Positions 1-5,550 of a stretch of 8,879 nt of DNA are shown here, in pieces. The stretch is from an uncultured Arcanobacterium sp. Its GTDB lineage: Bacteria; Actinomycetota; Actinomycetes; Actinomycetales; Actinomycetaceae. The notes under the pieces were generated by a model. It saw only the letters and a list, made by a program, of their open reading frames with translations, had not been told where the DNA came from and ran no database searches. Position 1 is the first letter of the stretch. Each line of letters begins with the position of its first letter. The position numbers were made by a program, and so were the translations under genes. Where the stretch lies: contig NZ_CAMXYE010000063.1 in the NCBI RefSeq assembly GCF_947253055.1, positions 1 through 8,879 on the forward strand. The letters are read 5' to 3'.

Positions 1-770
1 ATGTGCGGGAAAAAATGGTGCAGTGGATTCAAGAAGAAGCTCCGCAAGCGATACCGCATATTCGCAAATGTGGGGGAAATGCCGCTGAGTTTCAAGCTGC
101 GCAGGAGGAAACTCTCCGGAAGATGGCGGCGCGCTTAGATAAAGAAGAGCCGGTGCTCTATTTGCCGGCCGATCAGGGGCAGGTAGCGGAAATTTTGCAA
201 AGTGATGAGGAACGTACCGTTACGCTCTCTTTAGCTGATATAGAAGATTTCTCTGAAAGTGTAGAAAATGGGGCACCTAGTGATAGCGGAATAGATAAGA
301 CGCAAGTTATGCCAAAAATAACAGCTGATTTGGCCGCGGAAGTGCCGGAAAAGAGCTCGAAAGCCAAGAAAGGTGCTGCTAAGGGTGCTGCTAAGGGTGC
401 TACTAAGGGTGCTACTAAAGGTGCTGATAAAGATATTTCTAAGAGTGGCGGTAAGAGCACGAATGCTACTAAAGGTGCAGATTCAGATGGCTCGGCTATT
501 ACCGGGCAACAAGAAAAAATTTCTACTGCCGTGCGGGAGGGGCATGAGGCTTCCCTTTTCACTGGTTCGATAGCAGCAGAGGCCCGGCGCAAGAATTTTT
601 CAGGGAAGCGCGAAGGAGAAGATGAAGACGAAGCTGAGGGAGTGGAAAGTGCTGCAGGAGGAAAAGCAACGGATATAGCTGATGTAGACGCTGCAGATGC
701 CGCAGAAGTTTCTGATGTCCCAGAGAGTGCTCGTAGCGAAAAAGCTAGCGGCAAAACTGCCGAAAACTAG
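1..770 (+). CDS. Unrecognised protein, C-terminal part, with low-complexity tail
   Basis: The frame is open from the left edge and ends at TAG 768-770, so this is most likely the 3' end of a longer gene. The GTG at position 3 has no visible ribosome binding site and is probably an internal Val codon. About 255 residues are visible. Residues 1-85 (counted from that Val) look like a folded, mostly helical domain end with mixed composition and a hydrophobic segment around VLYLPADQGQVAEIL. From about residue 90 the chain becomes low complexity: a Lys/Ala/Gly-rich stretch with five tandem four-residue units (KGAA, KGAT, KGAD type) near residues 123-143, then an Asp/Glu/Ala-rich acidic segment to the end. 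The tail is probably disordered; its basic part could contact nucleic acid or another acidic partner, but that is inference. I do not recognise the family. msrB follows with a 22-nt gap, so the two may be co-transcribed. Confidence 0.75.
   Translation, partial: VREKMVQWIQEEAPQAIPHIRKCGGNAAEFQAAQEETLRKMAARLDKEEPVLYLPADQGQVAEILQSDEERTVTLSLADIEDFSESVENGAPSDSGIDKTQVMPKITADLAAEVPEKSSKAKKGAAKGAAKGATKGATKGADKDISKSGGKSTNATKGADSDGSAITGQQEKISTAVREGHEASLFTGSIAAEARRKNFSGKREGEDEDEAEGVESAAGGKATDIADVDAADAAEVSDVPESARSEKASGKTAEN
372..431 (+). repeat. Five tandem 12-bp repeats inside a coding tail
   Basis: Five consecutive 12-bp units of the form GGTGCTRMTAAR run from 372 to 431. The first two are identical (GGTGCTGCTAAG), the third and fourth carry ACT in place of GCT, and the fifth carries GAT. 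They encode KG-A-A/T/D repeats in the tail of the upstream gene. A further degenerate copy (ACTAAAGGTGCAGAT) occurs near 472-486. Because the unit is a multiple of three, gain or loss of copies would keep the frame. Confidence 0.9.
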
Positions 771-777
771 GATGGGC

Positions 778-786
778 AAGGAGAGG
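778..786 (+). promoter_or_regulatory. Ribosome binding site that decides the msrB start
   Basis: AAGGAGAGG is a strong Shine-Dalgarno sequence in the short gap after the upstream stop codon. The AAGGAG core ends 9 nt before TTG 793, ideal spacing. It lies downstream of the competing ATG at 772 and so cannot serve it. This favours TTG 793 as the msrB start. Confidence 0.65.
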
Positions 787-792
787 AAAATC

Positions 793-1266
793 TTGGAATA
801 CCAGGTGGTGAAGAGCGCGGCGCAGTGGCGCAAAGAACTCGGCGCGGCGGCGTATCACGTCTTGCGGGAAGCCGGTACCGAGCCACCCGGCAGCGGAGAA
901 CTTCTCGATGAAGACCGTCCCGGGATTTATTACTGCGGAGCATGCCGAGCGCCACTATTTAGAGCAAATGAGAAATTTACTTCTTACTGTGGCTGGCCTG
1001 CATTTTTTGCACCGCTGCGCCCGGCGGCGGTGCTTTATCGGGAAGATAATTCTTTAGCACAAGTGCGCACGGAAGTGCTCTGCAGTAGCTGTGGATCGCA
1101 TTTAGGCCATGTATTTCCAGACGCTCCCCAAACTCCTACGGGGCTGCGCTACTGTATGAATTCGCTGGCCTTATATTTTGTGCCGGATACGGAGAGCATG
1201 CCGGATGTGGAGAGCATAGCGAATCCGGAGAATACGCCGAGTGCGGAGCCCGAGCAGTCAAAATAA
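793..1266 (+). CDS. msrB: Peptide-methionine (R)-S-oxide reductase MsrB
   Basis: This cytosolic enzyme reduces the R epimer of methionine sulfoxide in oxidised proteins. With the TTG 793 start the protein has 157 residues. The full MsrB (SelR) domain is visible: the N-terminal KSAAQWRKELG and REAGTEPP blocks, zinc-binding CxxC pairs at C48/C51 and C97/C100, the YCGWPAF block with the likely resolving C66, the RTEVLC-SSCGSHLGHVF block with H103 and H106, and the catalytic cysteine C121 in RYCMNS. All key residues are present, so it should be active. After the domain (about residue 131) a short acidic, proline-rich tail of imperfect ESM/ESI-type units follows; this tail is not part of the fold. 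The start could instead be ATG 772, which adds seven residues, but the ribosome binding site supports TTG 793. The gene follows the unknown gene by 22 nt and is probably in the same transcript. Confidence 0.95.
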   Translation: MEYQVVKSAAQWRKELGAAAYHVLREAGTEPPGSGELLDEDRPGIYYCGACRAPLFRANEKFTSYCGWPAFFAPLRPAAVLYREDNSLAQVRTEVLCSSCGSHLGHVFPDAPQTPTGLRYCMNSLALYFVPDTESMPDVESIANPENTPSAEPEQSK

Positions 1267-1273
1267 TTATTCT

Positions 1274-1303
1274 TTGAAATATGCCTTTAAACAGGTGCAT
1301 AGT
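1274..1303 (+). promoter_or_regulatory. Possible sigma-70 type promoter before the EEP hydrolase gene
   Basis: TTGAAA at 1274-1279 (five of six to the -35 consensus) is followed after 18 nt by CATAGT at 1298-1303 (four of six to the -10 consensus). It lies in the 77-nt gap between msrB and the gene at 1344. The match is suggestive only; read-through from msrB is equally possible because no terminator is seen in the gap. Confidence 0.3.
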
Positions 1304-1343
1304 AATTCGATAGCTGGAAATCAGTTAAATAGGTGGGAGAAAG

Positions 1344-2249
1344 ATGCAAAGAAAACTGCGTATCGGCACTTTTAATCTGCAGTGGGGATTTCCCAACGCA
1401 TCGCAATTTTCTCTTTCGCCTAATGCGGCTGCCTTTTTAATTTCTCCGGCAGAACGGCGAGCTGCTTTTGCAGCTACTGCCCGAAAAATTGCGGAACTAA
1501 AACTAGATCTATTGGCGTTGCAAGAAGTCGATAATGGGCGTTTTCGCTCTGCGCGCCAGCAGCAGACTGCTTATTTAGCGAAAGAGCTGGGAATGCAGGG
1601 GTATTTTGTGCCGGTCGCACGCAGTTGGAAACCGGTATTTTCTACTTTGCAGCCTCTGGGAGCGGAAGCCTGTGGAACGTATGGAATAGCTTTATTATCT
1701 CGCTATCCAGTGCGACAGGTGTATTCACAACGTTTAGCAGAAAAATGGCAGTTTTGGCGCCGGCGCGAAAATGTGGATTCGCTCTGTAAGTACCGAGTGC
1801 ATATTACGGAGCCGCGGCGTTGTGTCTATGCCGAGATAGCTGTGCCGGGATTTCCCCAGCCGCTGCTTTTTGCTTCTACCCATCTTTCTACGGAGCCAAG
1901 GGCTGGTATGGAGCAGTTAGCTGAAGCTGCCGCGGGTTTTGCTCAGCTAGAGAAAAAGTGTTTTGGATTTCGGAAGCTGGCGGAGGGGACGGAGTTACCT
2001 GCTATTCTTGCGGGTGATTTTAATATGCGCGCTGCTTCAGTGGAGAAAGTGCGAGCTAGCAGCCCATATATGCAGAGTTTTGTGCCGGAGTCCAGCTCTT
2101 TACCTACTTATCCAGTAGCTGCGCCGCGTTATCCCATCGACCATATTCTAGGGCGCGGGGTAAAAATTAGTTATCAAGCGGCATTGCCTTTTGATATTTC
2201 TGATCATTGTTTATTGCTAGCCGAAGCCAGCCTAAAGGATTCGCTATAA
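1344..2249 (+). CDS. Endonuclease/exonuclease/phosphatase (EEP) family hydrolase
   Basis: The 301-residue protein has the complete metal-dependent EEP (DNase I-like) signature in order: FNLQWG with N11, LQEVD with the metal-binding E61, STHLS with H180, GDFNM with D225 and N227, PIDHIL with D266/H267, and SDH at 286-288. These positions form the divalent-metal site and the catalytic His/Asp pair of the superfamily, which cleaves phosphodiester or phosphomonoester bonds in nucleic acids, phosphoinositides or sphingomyelin. The substrate cannot be read from the motifs. No signal peptide or membrane segment is visible, so it is probably cytosolic. A variable insert at residues 16-40, between the first strand and the helix leading to E61, is longer than in minimal members. 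The ATG start is supported by GGGAG at 1335-1339, 4 nt upstream. It is followed by a 71-nt gap before the transporter pair. Confidence 0.9.
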   Translation: MQRKLRIGTFNLQWGFPNASQFSLSPNAAAFLISPAERRAAFAATARKIAELKLDLLALQEVDNGRFRSARQQQTAYLAKELGMQGYFVPVARSWKPVFSTLQPLGAEACGTYGIALLSRYPVRQVYSQRLAEKWQFWRRRENVDSLCKYRVHITEPRRCVYAEIAVPGFPQPLLFASTHLSTEPRAGMEQLAEAAAGFAQLEKKCFGFRKLAEGTELPAILAGDFNMRAASVEKVRASSPYMQSFVPESSSLPTYPVAAPRYPIDHILGRGVKISYQAALPFDISDHCLLLAEASLKDSL

Positions 2250-2320
2250 GTGCATGATAGCGAGGAATATCTCTTATAAGCAGGGAGCCTTTAGCTACTT
2301 TTCCGAGTACCCTCAGAGGT

Positions 2321-3256
2321 GTGGAAGATGTACTGCTGGGATTTTGGACGCTGCTAGCGCTACTCATTTCCGGCATACTTCTAGTTAAATTTCGGATAGT
2401 GCCGAAGAATTTTGACCAAGAAATTTCCCGCATCATCTTTATGCTCACGATGCCCGCTTTGGTCTTTTTGGCTATGTGTGAATCAGATATTGCGGTAGTC
2501 TTTTCTCTCACCGCGGCAGTGGGAATAATCAATGCCGTCATTCTCTTTTTCCTCTACTACTTGCTCGCAGTGAAGATATTTAAGCTACGCGCCGGAGAGC
2601 AGACTATTGGAGCGCTTTCCGCTTCTTATGTGAATGCCGGAAATCTAGGGATTGCTTATCTAATGGCAATTACCGGTAACGCCGCTGCCAGTGCACCTAT
2701 TATGCTTTTCCAACTTCTCATTGTGGCTCCTATCGTCTTTATCGTGCTGGAAAAACAGCGCAACATTCAGAATAATTTTGCACCGTCCCATCTAGATATT
2801 GGCCGAATAGTACTGCGTGCTCTTCTACAGCCTCCAGTAATTGCAGTGGTGCTGGGCTTATTAGTCAGTGTAGGTGGTTGGCAGTTACCCGCCGTCGTCT
2901 ATCAACCGTTGAGTATGCTCAGCCACTGCGCCGTGCCTTTGGTAATGCTAGCGATGGGAGTTTCCCTCGGGAGTATCTCTCTGCGGCATCTATTCAAAGC
3001 CGATATAGCTGCTTATGTAGCGGTCCTTATACGAGTTTTTGCCAGTCCGCTGCTCACTTTTTTCCTCGCTAAAGTCTTTGCGCTCTCTCCCGCTATGATG
3101 CTCACCGCCATGGTGGTGTCAGCTTTCCCCTCAGCTAATAACGTATTTATCTTCGCCCATCGTTATGAAACTGGAGTGGAACTAGCGCGGGATACGGTAG
3201 TGCTCTCCACTCTGCTTTCTATGCCAGTATTACTTCTAATTGCGGCGGTATTTTAA
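2321..3256 (+). CDS. AEC-family (auxin efflux carrier-like) membrane permease
   Basis: The 311-residue protein is strongly hydrophobic with about ten predicted membrane segments in two sets of five, divided by a hydrophilic loop near residues 145-160 (EKQRNIQNNF). The length, the early GFWTLLALLISGILL segment, the proline-containing second helix (MLTMPALVF) and the SYVNAGNLG motif at 102-110 in the fourth segment are typical of bacterial AEC transporters, which move small organic anions such as malate or act as exporters. The substrate cannot be assigned. The start is taken as GTG 2321; AGAGG at 2315-2319 is too close to be a good ribosome site, but no other start exists in this frame back to the stop at 2258. 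The stop overlaps the ATG of the next gene by one base (TAATG), so translation is probably coupled. Confidence 0.9.
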   Translation: MEDVLLGFWTLLALLISGILLVKFRIVPKNFDQEISRIIFMLTMPALVFLAMCESDIAVVFSLTAAVGIINAVILFFLYYLLAVKIFKLRAGEQTIGALSASYVNAGNLGIAYLMAITGNAAASAPIMLFQLLIVAPIVFIVLEKQRNIQNNFAPSHLDIGRIVLRALLQPPVIAVVLGLLVSVGGWQLPAVVYQPLSMLSHCAVPLVMLAMGVSLGSISLRHLFKADIAAYVAVLIRVFASPLLTFFLAKVFALSPAMMLTAMVVSAFPSANNVFIFAHRYETGVELARDTVVLSTLLSMPVLLLIAAVF

Positions 3257-4113
3257 TGAAAAAGCCAAAATTAACTCTCAACTCTTCCACTGCTCCTGCT
3301 GCCTTAATATCGGCGGCAATCATCCAATATATTGGAGCTTCTCTCGCCATCGGGCTCTTTGCGGCAGCTCCAGTCGGAGCTGTAGCGTGGGGAAGAATAG
3401 CGGGCGCGGCAATCATCCTGCTAATTTGGCGGCGGCCACACCTTGATTTGCACCGTATCTGGATGCCAATAGTATTTGGCTTGGCTCTCACCGGCATGAA
3501 CGTAGTTTTTTATTTCGCACTGAGTCGGATTCCGCTCGGAGCAGCAGTAGCTCTTGAATACATTGGACCGGTCTTGCTCTCAGCTTTTACTGGTCGCAAT
3601 TGGCGAGTGCGCTTAGGAATTCTGCTTGCCTTACTCGGGGTATTCCTTATTTCTTGGGTGGGGGTGGATATATCACAGAGTTCTATCTGTCTCGGGGTGC
3701 TCTTTGCACTCGCTGCAGGTGTGGGCTGGTCTGTATATATAGTTATTGGGCGGCGATTTTCATTAGATGGTTCCAGTATAGAAATGTTGGCATGGGGAAA
3801 CTTAACTGGCGCAATTTTCTTTTTTCCTTTGGCTATTCCTGGTTTCTATCCCATTATTACTAATCCACATTTGTTAGGAATTATGGTACTGGTCGCCCTC
3901 TTCTCGAGCGTTGTTCCTTATATTTTAGAGTTGCGGGTAATGGGCGTGGTACCCACTGCGGTCTATTCTTTGTTAAGTTCGCTTTATCCGGCTACTTCTC
4001 TGCTAGTAGGAGTAGTGATGTTGCGGCAGATTCCCACTTGGGGAGAAATTCTCGGTTTACTGTGCGTCAGCCTAGCGGTGGCTTTAGTGACTGTTCCCAG
4101 CAATAAAAAGTGA
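3256..4113 (+). CDS. EamA/DMT-family exporter, RhtA-like
   Basis: The 285-residue protein has about ten membrane segments made of two EamA repeats (roughly residues 15-132 and 138-280), as in the drug/metabolite transporter superfamily. The block running from FALSRIPLG to ALEYIGPV (residues 87-106) and the second-repeat block with SSLYPATSLLVGVVMLRQ resemble RhtA, the threonine/homoserine exporter, more than other EamA members. Export of amino acids or related metabolites across the cytoplasmic membrane is therefore plausible but not proven. Its ATG overlaps the stop of the AEC gene by one base and has only a weak ribosome site, which points to translational coupling. It ends 143 nt before the convergent HAD gene. 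Confidence 0.88.
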   Translation: MKKPKLTLNSSTAPAALISAAIIQYIGASLAIGLFAAAPVGAVAWGRIAGAAIILLIWRRPHLDLHRIWMPIVFGLALTGMNVVFYFALSRIPLGAAVALEYIGPVLLSAFTGRNWRVRLGILLALLGVFLISWVGVDISQSSICLGVLFALAAGVGWSVYIVIGRRFSLDGSSIEMLAWGNLTGAIFFFPLAIPGFYPIITNPHLLGIMVLVALFSSVVPYILELRVMGVVPTAVYSLLSSLYPATSLLVGVVMLRQIPTWGEILGLLCVSLAVALVTVPSNKK

Positions 4114-4162
4114 TTTTTTACGCCCAGAGAGTGCCTGACGGGAGAGTATTCGGTAAGAGGAT

Positions 4163-4193
4163 GTGCAATGGAGGTAATCCCTAATAATTGCAC
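4163..4193. repeat. Inverted repeat between convergent genes
   Basis: GTGCAAT at 4163-4169 and ATTGCAC at 4187-4193 are perfect 7-bp inverted arms with a 17-nt centre. It lies in the 143-nt gap between the convergent EamA and HAD genes. No T tract follows on either strand, so it is not a canonical intrinsic terminator; it could be a weak transcript-end hairpin or chance. No other clear terminator is visible in 4114-4256. Confidence 0.4.
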
Positions 4194-4256
4194 TTAGTGT
4201 GGGTATAGATAGAGCTTAGCGCGGATATAAACAGAAGTTAACGCGCGCAATAATCG

Positions 4257-5096
4257 CTAAATTTTTCGGTGCTGAAGTATCGCTGCTGCGAAATCGGCAA
4301 TATGGTGAGTGCTGCGTGGCAACTGCCATTTCGTAACCGCCAATAAATCTGGAGTAGCCTGCGGCGCTGCGAGCGGATATCCCATATGTGCAATCCACGG
4401 GACGTCATTTCCGGAATCTCCTACGCCAATTCCCTCCGCCGGATCTAGCTGTTCTTCCTGCAGAATTTTTTGAATCCCCGTCCATTTGGAAATACCCACG
4501 GGTGGGAAATCGATAAAAGAGGCGTGCCCGCGGACGGTGCCGGGGAAGCGTTCGGTAATCTCTTCCCAGCAGTTATCGAGTAGTTCTTGGCGTCCGCAGA
4601 AGGTGACCTTCACAGTTTTTTCTTCCGCAGCTTTATATACATCGCCACGGGCAATCGGCATTCCTTCGCTGGCAGTGCGCAGCAGCGGGGGAATATAGGG
4701 GGCATCTTCGTCGAGTAATAAAGTATCTACACTCTCTAAAAGCAGCGTAATGCCATGAGATTTTCCGTATTCTACAGCAGCTTTCACTGCAGATTTCGGG
4801 TGATACGTAGCTTGTATCTTTCCGTTATTCCAAGTGATAGCTCCGCCGGCACAGACAAGTTTTGCCGGTATTTCCGCTTTCTTTAAGAATCTATCGGCGC
4901 TGCCGAAGGTGCGCCCGGTGGCGAGAATTATTTTAATTCCGGCAGCAGTTAAATCGCGTAGCGCCTGAAAAGTTTGCGGAGAAGTGCGAGATTCTTGATC
5001 AGTAAGAGTGCCATCTACGTCAAAAATAATATGGGTGGGAAGAGAAGAATCCCAAGGTAAATTAGTTAAATCTAAAAGTGCTGCAGAATTGTTCAT
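4257..5096 (-). CDS. Cof-type HAD-IIB family phosphatase
   Basis: The 279-residue protein has the four HAD motifs: motif I DVDGTLTD with nucleophile D26 and acid/base D28, motif II ATGRT (T60), motif III lysine K204 in GISKWTG, and motif IV GVGDSGNDV with D227 and D231. The large domain between motifs II and III (about residues 80-195) is a type IIB cap, as in the Cof subfamily, which dephosphorylates small molecules such as sugar phosphates and cofactors (FMN, PLP). The actual substrate is unknown. All catalytic residues are present. The first 20 residues form a short extension before the core strand. There is no ribosome binding site before the ATG and no other in-frame start nearby; a -10-like TAGACT lies at the spacing expected for a leaderless transcript. 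It stands alone between the convergent transporter pair and the tRNA-Lys terminator. Confidence 0.92.
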   Translation of the reverse strand: MNNSAALLDLTNLPWDSSLPTHIIFDVDGTLTDQESRTSPQTFQALRDLTAAGIKIILATGRTFGSADRFLKKAEIPAKLVCAGGAITWNNGKIQATYHPKSAVKAAVEYGKSHGITLLLESVDTLLLDEDAPYIPPLLRTASEGMPIARGDVYKAAEEKTVKVTFCGRQELLDNCWEEITERFPGTVRGHASFIDFPPVGISKWTGIQKILQEEQLDPAEGIGVGDSGNDVPWIAHMGYPLAAPQATPDLLAVTKWQLPRSTHHIADFAAAILQHRKI

Positions 5097-5103
5097 CAGT
5101 ATT

Positions 5104-5109
5104 AGTCTA
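5104..5109 (-). promoter_or_regulatory. Candidate -10 element for a leaderless HAD transcript
   Basis: On the - strand TAGACT occupies positions -13 to -8 relative to the HAD ATG. It fits the TANNNT pattern common in actinobacterial -10 elements, and transcription would then begin at or near the A of the start codon. The absence of a Shine-Dalgarno sequence fits this. No good -35 box is seen at 17-18 nt spacing. Confidence 0.4.
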
Positions 5110-5156
5110 ACTTAGATATAAGTTTTATTGCGAGTGCCTGCGGGAGAGGCGGGAAT

Positions 5157-5194
5157 TACAAAAGTGTGCCGACCGCGGGCTACTTAATTTTGTA
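5157..5194. repeat. Inverted repeat in the spacer between the HAD gene and tRNA-Lys
   Basis: TACAAAA at 5157-5163 and TTTTGTA at 5188-5194 are perfect 7-bp arms around a GC-rich centre that contains the palindrome CCGCGG and short pairable segments (AAGT/ACTT and GCC/GGC). It could be an operator or hairpin in the 5' region of the HAD gene. Apart from this and the -10 element, I see nothing recognisable in 5097-5230. Confidence 0.35.
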
Positions 5195-5230
5195 CTCGGG
5201 GGTATTACTTCTTACCTCAGACGGCGAATA

Positions 5231-5274
5231 ATGAAAATTCCCCTATCTGCTTTGCAAGCCAGATAAGGGAATTT
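5231..5274 (-). terminator. Intrinsic terminator of tRNA-Lys
   Basis: Arms at 5235-5249 and 5260-5274 pair over 15 bp with a single G-U wobble, around a 10-nt loop (5250-5259). On the - strand the stem is followed by a T-rich run (TTTTCATTATT, including the last stem bases). It begins 5 nt after the tRNA 3' end. On the + strand no T tract follows, so it acts for the tRNA side. Confidence 0.85.
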
Positions 5275-5279
5275 ACTTG

Positions 5280-5352
5280 TAGGCCCCGTGGGACTCGAAC
5301 CCACAACCTACGGATTAAAAGTCCGGAGCTCTACCAATTGAGCTAGAGGCCC
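5280..5352 (-). tRNA. tRNA-Lys (anticodon TTT)
   Basis: A 73-nt cloverleaf reads on the - strand: acceptor GGGCCTC/GGGGCCT, D-arm GCTC-AATTGGTA-GAGC, anticodon loop CTTTTAA with anticodon TTT (template positions 5317-5319), five-base variable loop AGGTT, and T-arm GTGGG-TTCGAGT-CCCAC, with discriminator A at 5280. The 3' CCA is not encoded (the next bases are CAAG) and must be added after transcription. Two oddities are a C27/U43 mismatch at the top of the anticodon stem and a G1-U72 wobble at the acceptor end. All arms otherwise pair, so it is probably functional. Confidence 0.95.
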
Positions 5353-5367
5353 GCGTTTGGAAAACGC
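5353..5367 (-). other. Small hairpin in the 5' leader of tRNA-Lys
   Basis: GCGTTT (5353-5358) and AAACGC (5362-5367) are perfect 6-bp arms around a three-base loop, directly abutting the first base of the tRNA. In the precursor it would stack just upstream of the RNase P cleavage site. It may affect processing or be incidental. Confidence 0.45.
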
Positions 5368-5375
5368 TCGTCGCA

Positions 5376-5381
5376 ATTTTA
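5376..5381 (-). promoter_or_regulatory. Candidate -10 element for tRNA-Lys
   Basis: On the - strand TAAAAT (five of six to TATAAT) lies 23 nt upstream of the mature tRNA 5' end, which would give a leader of roughly 15-18 nt. The region at the -35 distance (GCAGCA) matches poorly. The remainder of 5382-5536 is AT-rich and must hold the promoter of the + strand operon, but no convincing -35/-10 pair stands out. Confidence 0.35.
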
Positions 5382-5536
5382 TGGCGAAGATGCCGTAATG
5401 CTGCGCCGGATATTTATTTTACTCATGCTCAGCGAAAAAAGAAAAGTCGAATATATAAATTTGGTACATATCACGCTCTTTTCGAAATCAAGATAAGATT
5501 AAGTTATAGCTAGTAATTCTCTGTATGAGCAGGAAA

Positions 5537-5543
5537 GAGAGGG
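5537..5543 (+). promoter_or_regulatory. Ribosome binding site of the unknown operon-leading gene
   Basis: GAGAGGG ends 7 nt before ATG 5551, a good Shine-Dalgarno match and spacing that supports this start. Confidence 0.7.
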
Positions 5544-5550
5544 TATTAAT

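Noticed and set aside
372..431. Tandem repeats as a CRISPR array
   Set aside because: The units are 12 bp, directly abutting with no spacers, and in frame within a coding region.
373..573. Frame of 66 codons rich in Leu/Val/Arg within the repeats
   Set aside because: It is the same 12-bp repeat read one base off; the hydrophobic LLRV pattern is a by-product of the repeat.
173..754. Long - strand open frame of 193 codons opposite the first gene
   Set aside because: It is the antisense shadow of the biased Ala/Glu/Asp/Ser-rich coding tail. Its own translation is a monotonous Ala/Ser/Pro string with no ribosome site, and the + strand frame runs open from the window edge and leads into msrB.
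697..792. ATG 697 as an upstream start of msrB
   Set aside because: It would lie 74 nt inside the preceding gene, with no Shine-Dalgarno sequence and extra residues not seen in MsrB proteins.
2254..2390. Short + strand frame from ATG 2254 as a leader peptide before the AEC gene
   Set aside because: It runs deep into the transporter gene in another frame, has no ribosome site, and has no attenuator-like codon run or terminator stem.
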